Counted from the first letter of the stretch, positions 37,928 through 47,083 are shown. The stretch: DNA of 64,000 bases from Erythrobacter sp. (GCA_009993635.1 JAACTC010000005.1:372001-436000); one strand, 5' to 3'. The notes: generated from the letters alone by a model not told the origin. Program-made: numbers and translations.

Positions 37928-38599
37928 TCAGGAGCCTAGCATACCCGCGCGCACCGCGGCGAGGAAATCGGCAGGGCCGGACAGGATGGGCCTGCCGGTC
38001 CGCAGGCTGCGGCGGCCCAGCGCACCCAGCACTGCCATTGGCCGCAAGGCACCTGGCAGGCGCTCCCCCGTGCCGGAGAGCCGCGCGCGCGCAACGTCCC
38101 TCACCCGCTGTGCGTCGACTGGCTCGGAGCAATGCTGCGCCAGGTCGGCGCAGGACCACGCTTGCGCGGCCTCTCTGGGTGTTCCGGAATCTCCAGCGTC
38201 AAGCGCGCGTGCCGCCAACGCCCATGCATCCGCCCGTCCTTCGGCAAAGGCGAAGATGGCCCCTTCGGTCAGCGGACCTTCCGCCAGCAGCCCTTCCCAG
38301 CCATCGACCAGCGTTGCCAATCGCGAAACGTCCGCATCCCACGCCGCTAGCCGCGCCAGAAGCGGCTCCCCCTTGGGCCAGTCGCCGCGATCCTGCGCGA
38401 AGCGATCGCGCCACCACGCCAGCTTCATCTGCGCAATGATCGGCTCACTCGCCTGCCGCACCGCATCGGCCAGCCGCCGGTCCAGCGCGAACAGGTCTTC
38501 CAGAACGGGACGCGACTCCTGCCGGGCATAGGCCATCGCCAGAGTGATGGCCGGATCGTCGGCCTGGCCTGGTGCCGGTTGAGGGGATGTGCGCGCCAT
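37928..38599 (-). CDS. Squalene/phytoene synthase-like protein, short and divergent
   Basis: A 223-aa helical protein resembling the N-terminal half of the squalene/phytoene synthase family. Its best match region is FALDRRLADAVRQASEPIIA followed by QMKLAWWRDRFAQ, the RxA..EP.LaqmrLaWWr pattern of that family. The two DxxxD Mg-diphosphate motifs needed for prenyl transfer are not seen, and length is below the usual 270-300 aa. Such inactive-looking members occur as complex I assembly-type proteins (NDUFAF6-like); that role here is inference. The start is MARTSPQPAPGQADD; the longer upstream frame is antisense to the next gene's leader. Confidence 0.6.
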   Translation of the reverse strand: MARTSPQPAPGQADDPAITLAMAYARQESRPVLEDLFALDRRLADAVRQASEPIIAQMKLAWWRDRFAQDRGDWPKGEPLLARLAAWDADVSRLATLVDGWEGLLAEGPLTEGAIFAFAEGRADAWALAARALDAGDSGTPREAAQAWSCADLAQHCSEPVDAQRVRDVARARLSGTGERLPGALRPMAVLGALGRRSLRTGRPILSGPADFLAAVRAGMLGS

Positions 38600-38739
38600 G
38601 CCACGCAGATGCGCGGCTCTTAACCTCGCTTCAACCCCGATCTGCCAAATCCTCGTGACCGCGATCCCTGTTTGGAGCGCGGCGAAGTCGGCTGGACGCA
38701 GGTCCGCCTTGGGGCACGCATACGAGGATAAGGACAAAA

Positions 38740-40518
38740 GTGAATTTTCTGACCCGTCTGCGTCGCGACGCAAGGGGCAATACCCTGGCCATCGTGGCCG
38801 CTGCGCTGGTGCCGCTAATCGCAATGATCGGCAGCGGCGTGGACATGAGCCGCGCCTACATGGTCGAATCGCGGCTGCAGCAGGCGTGCGACGCTGGCGT
38901 GCTCGCCGGGCGCAAGGAAATGGCCGACGGCCGCTGGTCGACCGCTGCGCGCACTGCCGCAGAGGAATATTTCAACGTGAACTTCGCGTCCGACTATCTC
39001 GGATCGCAGAGCGTCAGCTTCACACCGACAAATCCGACAGGAACCACCAGCGTTCGCGGGGTCGCATCGGCCAACCTGCCCACCGTCATCATGACCTTCT
39101 TCTCGATCGCCGATATGGACATCTCGGTATCGTGCGAAGCCAAGTTCGACATCGCCAATTCCGACATCACGTTCGTGCTCGATACGACCGGTTCGATGGC
39201 GTGCCCCAGCGACGCCAATGATGACGCGTGCTCGGGCTATTGGTCCAAGTATGGCGGGCAGGAAGGAAAAAGCTACGGGAGCTATTCGAGGACGTCGCGG
39301 ATGAGCGCGCTGAAAAGCGCGATGGACGGGTTCTACACCACGCTCAAATCCGCCGCATCGACCAGCGGCGCCCGCATCCGCTATTCGTTCGTGCCCTACA
39401 CGGGGACGGTCAATGTCGGCCGCCTGCTGCCGGCAAACTATATTGCCGACAGCGCCGCCTACCAATCGCGCAAATACGAACTTGTGCGGAGCCAGCCTGC
39501 CGAAACCGTGGTGCACTTCCAGAGCCGCAGCAGCGCCTATACCTGGAACTGCGGGCTCTATTCGGGCGTGTGGCACGGCACACGGATCTACGGCCGATAC
39601 GATAACGGATATGGCGGCTGCATCTGGGACGATTACCATCCCGCTGAAAATATTTACGAGACAGTCTACAAGCGCGTCGTCCACCCGACGAATGTCTACA
39701 AAACGTTTTCCTGGACCAGCGATCCGACCGGCTCGGGCCTGAGCAGTTCGATCTGGGGTGGCTGCATCATGGAGCGCGATACCGTCGCCTCCGGATCGAT
39801 CAGCTACAGCACCGGCACTCGCAGCTTTTCGCCCAACGGCCTGTATGATCTCGACATCGACAGCGCGCCGACCAGCGAAGCCACCAAATGGCGGCCTTAC
39901 TGGCCCGAAGTCAGCTTCTACCGCAACCTGAACACGACCGAGACGTCATCCGGCTCCAGCCCACAGACCAGCTGCCCATACGAGGCGCGCCTGCTGGCCG
40001 AGTATTCAACGCTCAAGACGTTTCAGGACTACAACAAGAACCTCGTGCCCGATGGCGGTACCTACCACGATATCGGGCTTCTCTGGGGTGCTCGGCTGAG
40101 TTCGGAAAACGGCATTTTTGCCAGCAATGTCGCCGCTCCGGCGCTCAACAGCGGGTATGTGAGCCGCCACATCATCTTCATGACCGATGGCCAGCTGGAC
40201 CCGGGCGACACCTACTACAACGCCTACGGGATCGAGCGGCACGATGGCCGGATCACGGGCATGTCGACCTCGACCAATCAGAACTCGATCATAGCCGAAC
40301 AGCGGACACGCCACACGAACCGCTACAAGCAGCTGTGCAAGGCCATCAAGGCAAAGGGCATCCGCCTGTGGGTCGTCGCGTTCAACACCACGCTGACATC
40401 CGAGATGACCGACTGCGCAAGCCCGAACAGCAGTTTTACCGCAGACAACGCAGCCAGCCTCAACGAAGCCTTTCAGGACATTGCCGAACAGGTTGCAGAT
40501 CTGAGGCTGACCGATTGA
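38740..40518 (+). CDS. Tad-type pilus protein with VWA domain (TadG-like)
   Basis: A 592-aa cell-surface protein with a GTG start. The N-terminus (RGNTLAIVAAALVPLIAMIG then GVDMSRAYMVESRLQQACDA) is the TadE/TadG membrane-anchor pattern: one transmembrane helix followed by a coiled region. A von Willebrand A-type domain begins at about 148 with ITFVLDTTGSMACPSDAND, a DxTxS-like MIDAS site with Thr in the first position. The domain resumes with HIIFMTDGQLDPGDTYYNAY and WVVAFNTTLT, and between lies a long Tyr/Ser/Gly-rich, Cys-containing insert (about 200-400) unlike standard VWA. It likely assembles pili or mediates adhesion. The core Tad machinery is not in the window. Confidence 0.82.
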   Translation: MNFLTRLRRDARGNTLAIVAAALVPLIAMIGSGVDMSRAYMVESRLQQACDAGVLAGRKEMADGRWSTAARTAAEEYFNVNFASDYLGSQSVSFTPTNPTGTTSVRGVASANLPTVIMTFFSIADMDISVSCEAKFDIANSDITFVLDTTGSMACPSDANDDACSGYWSKYGGQEGKSYGSYSRTSRMSALKSAMDGFYTTLKSAASTSGARIRYSFVPYTGTVNVGRLLPANYIADSAAYQSRKYELVRSQPAETVVHFQSRSSAYTWNCGLYSGVWHGTRIYGRYDNGYGGCIWDDYHPAENIYETVYKRVVHPTNVYKTFSWTSDPTGSGLSSSIWGGCIMERDTVASGSISYSTGTRSFSPNGLYDLDIDSAPTSEATKWRPYWPEVSFYRNLNTTETSSGSSPQTSCPYEARLLAEYSTLKTFQDYNKNLVPDGGTYHDIGLLWGARLSSENGIFASNVAAPALNSGYVSRHIIFMTDGQLDPGDTYYNAYGIERHDGRITGMSTSTNQNSIIAEQRTRHTNRYKQLCKAIKAKGIRLWVVAFNTTLTSEMTDCASPNSSFTADNAASLNEAFQDIAEQVADLRLTD

Positions 40519-41126
40519 TGCGCGATATGCCTCGTCTTGTCCGATCGCTTCGCCGCGACGAGTACGGCGCGACGCTGGTAGAGTTCGCGATCATCGCGCC
40601 CACCTTCATGATCATGTTGATGGGGGCGTTCGATCTGGGCCACCAGGTTTACCTGCGCGCGGTCATGAACGGCGCGATCCACGAGGCCGCGCGGGAGTCC
40701 ACCCTGGAGACCGGGCCCGGCTCCAAGGCAGCGATCGATAACATGGTGGAGACGCGGGTGAAGCGTCTGGCCAAGGATGCGAAGGTCGATTTCGATCGCA
40801 AGAGCTATTACGATTTTACCGATGTGCAACGCGCCGAGGCGATTAACGAGAACGGCACCGCGAATGGCCGGTGCGACAGCGGCGAAACCTTCGAAGACGA
40901 AAACGGCAACGGCACCTGGGATTCGGACGTTGGCACGGAGGGTTTCGGCAGCGCGCGCGACATCGTGATGTACACGGTGTCCGTCACCTATGATCGCCTG
41001 TTCCCGCTCTACGGCCTCATCGGCATGGAGCAGCAGACCACCATGGAATTCAGCACGGTGCTCAAGAACCAGCCTTACGCGCAGCAGGGAGAAAAGGCGC
41101 AACCGGAGACCAAACCATGCGCCTGA
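40518..41126 (+). CDS. TadE-like minor pilin with Ca-binding-like loop
   Basis: A 202-aa TadE-family protein. It starts on the last base of the previous stop. The N-terminal segment ATLVEFAIIAPTFMIMLMGA is the Gxxxx(V)EFA pseudopilin-like helix typical of TadE; a beta-rich C-terminal part follows. Around residues 115-140 is NGRCDSGETFEDENGNGTWD followed by SDVG, with DxNxNxxxD spacing suggesting a calcium-binding loop. The next TadE-like gene overlaps its 3' end by 10 bases. It probably forms a minor pilin or prepilin-like assembly factor with the VWA protein. Confidence 0.82.
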   Translation: MRDMPRLVRSLRRDEYGATLVEFAIIAPTFMIMLMGAFDLGHQVYLRAVMNGAIHEAARESTLETGPGSKAAIDNMVETRVKRLAKDAKVDFDRKSYYDFTDVQRAEAINENGTANGRCDSGETFEDENGNGTWDSDVGTEGFGSARDIVMYTVSVTYDRLFPLYGLIGMEQQTTMEFSTVLKNQPYAQQGEKAQPETKPCA

Positions 41127-41884
41127 CCCTCCCCCGCTTTCCGCGCCTGCGCTCCTTCGCGCGCCGGCTTCGCGGCGAGGATAAGGGCCTCGCGCTGATA
41201 GAATTCGCGCTCAGCCTGCCGGTGTTCCTTGGCCTTGGCATGTTCGGGGTGGAGGTCGCCTATTTTGCGGTGACCAGCATGAACGTCAGCCAGATTTCGC
41301 TGACCGTGGCGGATAATGCCGCGCGCATGGGCCAGACTTCGACGAGCAGCACGACCAAGACGATCTATCGCTCGGACCTGAATTCGCTTTTCGCGGGAGC
41401 CACCAAGCAGGGCGAAGCGATCGACTTCATGGAACACGGCCGGGTGGTAGTCTCCAGCCTCGAGACTGTCGGCTCGCTCGACAAGCAGCTGATCCGCTGG
41501 CAGCGATGCAGCGGCGATGCTACCTCCTACAGTTCCAGCTACGGACCGGAGCTGACCAGCGAGGTGCTCGATCCCAGCTTTATCGGCATGGGGCCTGCGG
41601 GCGAGGAAATCCGCGCGCCCGTTGGCGATGCCGTTATGTATGTCGAGGTGTTCTACGAATACCAGGGCCTGTTCGGCGACATGTTCATCGGCAACAGGGT
41701 CATCAGTTACGAGGCCGCGTTCCCCATTCGCGACGACCGGAACCTTGCGTCAGGTGTGGCGGATGATGGCGCGGACGATCCCGTCTGCGCGCCCGCGCCC
41801 GCGCCGGCTCCATCGCCTTATCGCGACAATGCCGCACCGGGAGTCTGTCATACGACCAGGCACGATGGCTATCACTGCCACTGA
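41117..41884 (+). CDS. Second TadE-like protein, 255 aa
   Basis: A TadE/TadG-type protein beginning with a basic cytoplasmic leader and the helix LALIEFALSLPVFLGLGMFG, the EFA pattern again. It is followed by a surface domain with two cysteines, an Ala/Pro repeat (CAPAPAPAPSPY) and a His/Cys-rich end (CHTTRHDGYHCH). The His/Cys-rich tail is not typical for TadE and could bind metal. The gene overlaps the previous one, so all three Tad-like genes form one operon. A GC hairpin (GCCGC ... GCGGC) follows before convergent pdhB. Confidence 0.78.
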   Translation: MRLTLPRFPRLRSFARRLRGEDKGLALIEFALSLPVFLGLGMFGVEVAYFAVTSMNVSQISLTVADNAARMGQTSTSSTTKTIYRSDLNSLFAGATKQGEAIDFMEHGRVVVSSLETVGSLDKQLIRWQRCSGDATSYSSSYGPELTSEVLDPSFIGMGPAGEEIRAPVGDAVMYVEVFYEYQGLFGDMFIGNRVISYEAAFPIRDDRNLASGVADDGADDPVCAPAPAPAPSPYRDNAAPGVCHTTRHDGYHCH

Positions 41885-41944
41885 CGTCTTCGTAATCGCC
41901 GAAGGTAGCTAGCCGCCGGAGCATCTCGCCCCGCCTGCGGCCGT

Positions 41945-43357
41945 TTATTCCTCGATGTAGCAGACCTTCTTCGCCGCTTTGATGATAGACGCGGTGTCGA
42001 TCAGTGCCATTGCCTCCAAGTTCGCGGCGTAAGGCAGGGGGACATCCGCGTTGTTGACCCGCGTCACCGGCGCATCGAGATGGTCGAAGCCATCCTCCAT
42101 GCAGATCGCGACGATTTCGCTCGCGATGGAGCAGGTCGGCCAGCCCTCTTCGGCGACCACCATGCGGTTGGTCTTCTTGAGGCTTTCCAGCACGGTTTCC
42201 TTGTCGAGCGGGCGCAGCGTGCGCAGGTCGATCACCTCCGCATCGATGCCCTGTCCGGCGAGCTCCTCCGCCGCCTCCAGCGCCAGGCCGACCGCGATCG
42301 AATAGCTGACGATGGTCACATCGCTGCCTTCGCGCACGATCCGTGCCTTGCCGATCGGCAGTACGTAATCGTCAAGTTCGGGCACGTCGAAGCTGCGTCC
42401 GTAGACCAGTTCGTTTTCAAGGAACACGACCGGGTCTTCGCTGCGGATGGCGGCCTTCATCAGGCCCTTCGCGTCGGCGGCGTCATAGGGCGCGATCACG
42501 ATCAGGCCCGGCACGCTGGCGTACCAGGGGCCGTAGTTCTGGCTGTGCTGCGCCCCTACGCGCGCCGCCGCGCCATTCGGACCGCGAAACACGATCGGGC
42601 ACCGCATCTGGCCGCCCGACATGTAATTGGTCTTCGCGGCCGAGTTGATGATGTGGTCGATCGCCTGCATCGCGAAGTTGAAGGTCATAAATTCGACGAT
42701 CGGGCGCAGGCCGCCCATCGCAGCGCCCGTGCCAAGGCCGGCAAAGCCATATTCGGTGATCGGAGTGTCGACCACGCGCTTGGCACCGAATTCGTCGAGC
42801 AGGCCCTGCGTGACCTTGTAGGCGCCCTGATATTCGGCGACTTCCTCGCCCATCACGAACACGCGTTCGTCGCGGCGCATTTCCTCGGCCATCGCATCGC
42901 GCAAGGCTTCGCGCACGCTGGTCGAGACCATGTTTGTGCCTTCGGGGATCGCGGGATCGCTGGCGGGGGAGCGGGTCGGCTTTTCCGCCGTCTCGGTCAC
43001 TTCGGCTTCGGAGGGCTCCTGGCCGACATCCTTGCCCTCGCCCTCAACGTCGTCCTTCTCGTCGCTCGACTCAGCGGCAGATGCGGAAGGCGCTTCGACA
43101 TCGCCGACATCCTCGCCCTCGTCGGCCATCATCGCAATTACCGCGCCGACAGCGACGCCTTCTGTGCCTTCATCGACCAGGATTTTCGCCAGCGTGCCTT
43201 CATCGACCGCTTCGAATTCCATCGTCGCCTTGTCGGTCTCGATCTCGGCGATGATGTCGCCGATCTCGATCTTGTCACCTTCGGACTTGAGCCATTTGGC
43301 GAGTGTGCCTTCCTCCATCGTGGGGGAAAGCGCGGGCATCTTCAGTTCGGTGGCCAT
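41945..43357 (-). CDS. pdhB: Pyruvate dehydrogenase E1 beta with N-terminal lipoyl domain
   Basis: E1-beta subunit of pyruvate dehydrogenase, with thiamine diphosphate as cofactor of the alpha2beta2 enzyme. It is 470 aa because a lipoyl domain (residues 1-80; [20 protein letters not shown] holds the modified Lys) and an acidic linker precede the usual 330-aa E1-beta. This arrangement is typical of alphaproteobacteria. The catalytic part starts at about 142 ([20 protein letters not shown]) and shows [37 protein letters not shown] and [20 protein letters not shown]. It lies 3 nt downstream of pdhA on the same strand. Confidence 0.96.
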   Translation of the reverse strand: MATELKMPALSPTMEEGTLAKWLKSEGDKIEIGDIIAEIETDKATMEFEAVDEGTLAKILVDEGTEGVAVGAVIAMMADEGEDVGDVEAPSASAAESSDEKDDVEGEGKDVGQEPSEAEVTETAEKPTRSPASDPAIPEGTNMVSTSVREALRDAMAEEMRRDERVFVMGEEVAEYQGAYKVTQGLLDEFGAKRVVDTPITEYGFAGLGTGAAMGGLRPIVEFMTFNFAMQAIDHIINSAAKTNYMSGGQMRCPIVFRGPNGAAARVGAQHSQNYGPWYASVPGLIVIAPYDAADAKGLMKAAIRSEDPVVFLENELVYGRSFDVPELDDYVLPIGKARIVREGSDVTIVSYSIAVGLALEAAEELAGQGIDAEVIDLRTLRPLDKETVLESLKKTNRMVVAEEGWPTCSIASEIVAICMEDGFDHLDAPVTRVNNADVPLPYAANLEAMALIDTASIIKAAKKVCYIEE

Positions 43358-43360
43358 CGC

Positions 43361-44449
43361 TCAATACTCCTCCACCAGAACATCGGTGTAGAGTTCGGCA
43401 GCCTCCGGCTCGGGAGAATTTTCGGCAAAGTCGGCCGCTTCGGAAACGCGCGTACGAATGCCCTTGTCGATGTCTTTCAACGCGTCCTCGCTCTTGCCCT
43501 TTTCGATCAGCGTCTTCTTGATCCGCTCGATCGGGTCGTGATGTTCCTTCTGGTCCTGCACCTCTTCGCGGGTGCGGTATTTCGCAGGGTCGGACATCGA
43601 GTGCCCGCGATAGCGATAGGTGTTGCACTCCATGAGCACCGGGCCGTTGCCCTCGCGGATGTGCTTGAACGCGACCTCCGCCGCCTGGCGAACTTCCAGC
43701 ACGTTCATCCCGTCCACTTCCATGCCCGGAATGCGGAAGCTCGTGCCGCGCCGATAGAACCGCGTTTCCGCGCTGGACCGCTTGGTCGCGGTGCCCATCG
43801 CATACTGGTTGTCCTCCACCACGAAGCAGATCGGCAGGTTCCACAGGGCGGCCATGTTGAACGCCTCGTACACCTGGCCCTGGTTGGCTGCGCCGTCGCC
43901 GAAATAGGCCAGCGTCAGCCCGCCATCCTCGTTATACTTGTGCGCAAAGGCGAGGCCCGCACCCAGCGGCACCTGCGCGCCCACGATGCCGTGCCCGCCA
44001 TAAAACTTATGCTCGGTGCTGAACATGTGCATCGAGCCGCCCTTGCCCTTCGAAATGCCCGCTTGGCGCCCGGTCAGTTCGGACATGATCACATTGGGAT
44101 CAATCCCGTAGGCGAGCATGTGGCCATGATCGCGATAGCCGGTGATGACCGAATCCCGGTCGTTATCGAGCGCGGACTGCAGGCCGATGGCGACCGCTTC
44201 CTGCCCGATATACAGGTGGCAGAACCCGCCGATCAGGCCGAGACCATAGAGCTGGCCCGCGCGTTCCTCGAACCGGCGGATCAGCAGCATCTGCTCGTAG
44301 AAATGCAGCATCTGCTCTTCGCTGGCATCGAAGGTCTTGTTCTTCTCGAACTCCTCCTGCAGCGACTTCAGCGCGAAATCGGGATCGTCGATCGCAGCCA
44401 GATTCCCGGCATCCGGGGTTTTCGTCTTCGCAGCGGGTTTCTTGGCCAA
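43361..44449 (-). CDS. pdhA: Pyruvate dehydrogenase E1 alpha
   Basis: E1-alpha subunit, which binds ThDP and decarboxylates pyruvate. I choose the TTG at 44447-44449 as start because AAGGAG lies 6 nt before it; a GTG at 44464 is open in frame but would place that Shine-Dalgarno inside the gene. The protein is about 362 aa. Motifs: GFCHLYIGQEAVAIGLQSAL, GYRDHGHMLAYG, the ThDP/Mg motif GDGAANQGQVYEAFNMAALW (GDG ... N), and the phospho-loop-like YRYRGHSMSDPAKYR. It forms an operon with pdhB. Confidence 0.95.
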   Translation of the reverse strand: MAKKPAAKTKTPDAGNLAAIDDPDFALKSLQEEFEKNKTFDASEEQMLHFYEQMLLIRRFEERAGQLYGLGLIGGFCHLYIGQEAVAIGLQSALDNDRDSVITGYRDHGHMLAYGIDPNVIMSELTGRQAGISKGKGGSMHMFSTEHKFYGGHGIVGAQVPLGAGLAFAHKYNEDGGLTLAYFGDGAANQGQVYEAFNMAALWNLPICFVVEDNQYAMGTATKRSSAETRFYRRGTSFRIPGMEVDGMNVLEVRQAAEVAFKHIREGNGPVLMECNTYRYRGHSMSDPAKYRTREEVQDQKEHHDPIERIKKTLIEKGKSEDALKDIDKGIRTRVSEAADFAENSPEPEAAELYTDVLVEEY

Positions 44450-44614
44450 GGGGTACTCCTTCACACGGGCAGCTTCGCGGGGCCGTCACGGGTTCGTAAA
44501 TGGCGTGACGACGCCCATGACGTAACGTCCGTCGGCTTGCAACGGTTTCAAGGGCGATGAAATCGAATGCACGATGGCAGGCTGTGCGCAATTCGCGCCA
44601 GCACCACCGGCGGC

Positions 44615-44959
44615 TCAACGCGCCGGTTCTGCCTTCGGCTTGGGCAGGATCACCTCGTCGGGATGCACGACGTTGAGGTTACGACGCATCATCTCGACCA
44701 CCATGTCGGGGTCGGCATTGTCCGGATCGAGCGCCTCGACGCGCTGTCTCAGGTCGTCGCGATGCATTTGCAGCTTGGCGATCCGCGCCTCGCGCTGGGC
44801 CAGCGCGTTCGAGGCATCGCTCCACGCGAAAATCCCGCTCGGCCCGGCAATAGCCATGCCGCCCATCAACAACAGGGCAGCCAGCGCCAGCCCCTGCGTG
44901 ATCCGTTCACGCCGGGCCGCGCGACCCTGTTTGGAAAGAGGTTTGCGGGCGATGTTCAT
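44615..44959 (-). CDS. ftsB: Cell-division protein FtsB (septum formation initiator family)
   Basis: A bitopic membrane protein of the divisome FtsB-FtsL-FtsQ complex, 114 aa. The start at MNIARKPLSKQG is chosen since upstream codons lack the basic cytoplasmic leader. There is one transmembrane helix (GLALAALLLMGGMAIAGPSG), then a coiled-coil segment (ALAQREARIAKLQMHRDDLR) with charged heptads, and a C-terminal MRRNLNVVHPDEVILPKP like other DivIC/FtsB members. It lies 165 bp upstream of pdhA on the same strand. Confidence 0.88.
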   Translation of the reverse strand: MNIARKPLSKQGRAARRERITQGLALAALLLMGGMAIAGPSGIFAWSDASNALAQREARIAKLQMHRDDLRQRVEALDPDNADPDMVVEMMRRNLNVVHPDEVILPKPKAEPAR

Positions 44960-45191
44960 GCATCCTCTTGAATCACAGGCGAGTCCGCGAAACAAGTCCA
45001 AAGTGCACAAGCGCGATCGAACCGGCCCTCTTCAAATGCTACGCTACGGAACACAGGTGCTTGCGCAGCCGTTGATCGATTGACAGGCGAGCCCGGCAGA
45101 CCTAGCCCCGGCGCATTCCCCCGGGGGCGCGACCGCTTCAGGTTTACGCAGCCCGCCACGCAACATCGCACTAGCAAGGAGGATGCCGAAA

Positions 45192-46310
45192 ATGGCCGAC
45201 CTTTTTGAAAATCCCGTTGGTCTCGACGGGTTCGAGTTCGTCGAATTCTGCGCTCCCGAAAAGGGCGTGCTGGAACCCGTGTTCCAGGCCATGGGCTTCA
45301 CCCATGTGGCCAACCATCGCTCCAAGGACGTGCAGCTCTGGCGGCAGGGCGGGATCAACCTGATCACCAATTACGAACCGATGAGCGCCGCGTGGTATTT
45401 CGCGCGCGAACACGGGCCGAGCGCATGCGGCATGGGCTTCCGCGTGAAGGATGCCTCGCAGGCCTGGGCGAAGCTGATGGATGCCGGTGCGGAGCCGGTC
45501 GATACCCAGACCGGGCCGATGGAACTTTCCATCCCCGCGATAAAGGGCATCGGCGGCGCGCTGATCTACATCATCGATCGCTATGCCGATGAAGGCGAAA
45601 ATGGCCTGTCGATCTACGACATCGACTTCGAATATCTCGACGGCGTCGAAAAATATCCCGAAGGCGCAGGCTTCCAGCGGATCGACCACCTGACGCACAA
45701 CGTCTACGGCGGGCGGATGGCCTATTGGGCCGACTGGTACGAGAACCTGTTCAACTTCCAGGAGATCCGCTTCTTCGACATCAAGGGCGAATATACCGGC
45801 CTCACCTCCAAGGCGCTGACCGCGCCCGACGGCAAGATCCGCATTCCGCTGAACGAGGAAGCCAAGGGCGGCGGCGGCCAGATCGAGGAGTTCCTGCGCG
45901 AATTCAACGGCGAAGGCATCCAGCACATTGCGCTGATCTGCGACGATCTGATCGCCGCATGGGACAGGCTCAAGGAATTCGGCGTGCCGTTTATGACCGC
46001 ACCGCCCGAAACCTATTACGAGATGCTGCCCGAACGCCTGCCCGATCATGGCCAGCCGGTGGACGAGCTGAAAGCACGCGGCATCCTGCTTGACGGCACG
46101 ACCGAAGGTGGCAATCCGCGCCTGCTGCTGCAGATCTTTGCAGAAGCGCAGGTCGGCCCGGTGTTCTTCGAATTCATCCAGCGCAAGGGTGACGAAGGTT
46201 TCGGCGAAGGCAACTTCAAGGCGCTGTTCGAAAGCATGGAGCGCGATCAGGTGCGCCGCGGCGTGCTCAATGTCGAGGACGCCAAGACCGTTTCGGAACC
46301 GGCCGAGTAA
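45192..46310 (+). CDS. hppD: 4-hydroxyphenylpyruvate dioxygenase
   Basis: A non-heme iron enzyme converting 4-hydroxyphenylpyruvate to homogentisate in tyrosine breakdown. It is 372 aa from [25 protein letters not shown] is 9 nt before this ATG and immediately adjacent to the alternative ATG at 45183. There are two vicinal-oxygen-chelate halves. Iron ligands: His in [10 protein letters not shown], His in [11 protein letters not shown] and Glu in [14 protein letters not shown], with the last stretch also forming the C-terminal lid. It is followed, after a repeat, by a second VOC-fold gene. Confidence 0.95.
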   Translation: MADLFENPVGLDGFEFVEFCAPEKGVLEPVFQAMGFTHVANHRSKDVQLWRQGGINLITNYEPMSAAWYFAREHGPSACGMGFRVKDASQAWAKLMDAGAEPVDTQTGPMELSIPAIKGIGGALIYIIDRYADEGENGLSIYDIDFEYLDGVEKYPEGAGFQRIDHLTHNVYGGRMAYWADWYENLFNFQEIRFFDIKGEYTGLTSKALTAPDGKIRIPLNEEAKGGGGQIEEFLREFNGEGIQHIALICDDLIAAWDRLKEFGVPFMTAPPETYYEMLPERLPDHGQPVDELKARGILLDGTTEGGNPRLLLQIFAEAQVGPVFFEFIQRKGDEGFGEGNFKALFESMERDQVRRGVLNVEDAKTVSEPAE

Positions 46311-46329
46311 GCACTCCGGTTTAGCAAAT

Positions 46330-46421
46330 CCGTTCGGGCTGAGCTTGTCGAAGTCCTGCTCTTCTTTCGAGAGCGACGGCTATGAAGAAATACAGCCCTT
46401 CGACAAGCTCAGGGCGAACGG
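46330..46421. repeat. REP-like inverted repeat pair (1 of 3)
   Basis: Two 24-bp arms, 46330-46353 and 46398-46421, in inverted orientation (core TGAGCTTGTCGAAG and CTTCGACAAGCTCA), 44 bp apart, between hppD and the VOC gene. It is the same family as the pairs at 61145 and 62867. On RNA it would fold as a long hairpin and may end or stabilise the hppD message. Confidence 0.85.
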
Positions 46422-46437
46422 TTGTGAGTTTGTTGCA

Positions 46438-47028
46438 ATGACCGAACACCCCATCGCGCTCGGCGGCGTTCACCACGCCGCCTATCGCTGCAAGGACGCA
46501 AAAGAGACCGTCGAATGGTACGAAAAGGTGCTTGGTATGGAATATACCAGTGCCTTTAGCGAGGATCACGTGCCCTCTACAGGGGAGTACGATCCGTACA
46601 TGCACGTCTTCCTCGATGCGGGGAACGGCAACATCCTCGCCTTCTTCGAACTGCCCAACCAGAAGGATATGGGCCGGGACGAGAATACGCCTATCTGGGT
46701 GCAGCACCTTGCCTTCAAGGTGGCGGACGAAGACGCGCTGTTGGCGGCGAAGGCGCACATCGAGGGCCTCGGCATCGACGTGCTCGGCCCCACGCACCAC
46801 GGTATATTCAAGTCGATCTACTTTTTCGATCCCAACGGCCACCGCGTCGAACTGGCGGCCGACATCGGCACCGACGAGCAGTATGCGGAGCTGAAGCGTG
46901 TCGCCATGCCGATGCTCGACGAGTGGAGCGAAACGAAGAAGGCTCCGCAACATGCGGCGTGGCTGCACGAACTTGCGCGCGAAGAACACGCCAAGGCGAA
47001 GGCCGCCGAGGAACCCGATCTGCCCTGA
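46438..47028 (+). CDS. VOC-family (glyoxalase-fold) protein
   Basis: A 196-aa vicinal-oxygen-chelate fold protein. The segment ALGGVHHAAYRCKDAKETVE followed by WYEKVLGMEY opens the first betaalphabetabetabeta unit. WVQHLAFKVADEDALLAA opens the second, and FFDPNGHRVELAADIG supplies the final Glu. His and Glu positions fit a metal centre. Its position after hppD suggests a role in aromatic-amino-acid or related dioxygenase/isomerase chemistry, but the reaction cannot be assigned. The start ATG follows the REP pair by 16 bases, without a good Shine-Dalgarno. Confidence 0.8.
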   Translation: MTEHPIALGGVHHAAYRCKDAKETVEWYEKVLGMEYTSAFSEDHVPSTGEYDPYMHVFLDAGNGNILAFFELPNQKDMGRDENTPIWVQHLAFKVADEDALLAAKAHIEGLGIDVLGPTHHGIFKSIYFFDPNGHRVELAADIGTDEQYAELKRVAMPMLDEWSETKKAPQHAAWLHELAREEHAKAKAAEEPDLP

Positions 47029-47042
47029 ATTTTCGGAACCGT

Positions 47043-47077
47043 CCCCGTTTCAGCGCCGTTAATGGCGCAAAACGGGG
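47043..47077 (+). promoter_or_regulatory. Hairpin covering the mscS ribosome-binding site
   Basis: Outer stem CCCCGTTT (47043-47050) with AAACGGGG (47070-47077) and inner stem GCGCC with GGCGC. The 3' arm contains the only Shine-Dalgarno-like bases (GGGGA) for mscS, whose ATG is at 47084. The stem is therefore a candidate translational switch, or a terminator of the VOC gene without a T-run. Confidence 0.45.
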
Positions 47078-47083
47078 AATTCC

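Noticed and set aside
44447..44464. GTG at 44464 as the pdhA start
   Set aside because: The strong Shine-Dalgarno AAGGAG lies downstream of it and 6 nt before a TTG, which is the better start.
42080..44560. An 826-codon open frame on the plus strand opposite pdhB and pdhA
   Set aside because: It is antisense to two certain genes, His/Arg/Asp-rich in the way expected for reverse frames of GC-rich DNA, and has no recognisable domain.
46330..46440. Possible upstream extension of the VOC protein through the REP pair
   Set aside because: The extra sequence encodes the familiar repeat-derived peptides (such as FDKLRANG), not protein homologous to VOC enzymes.
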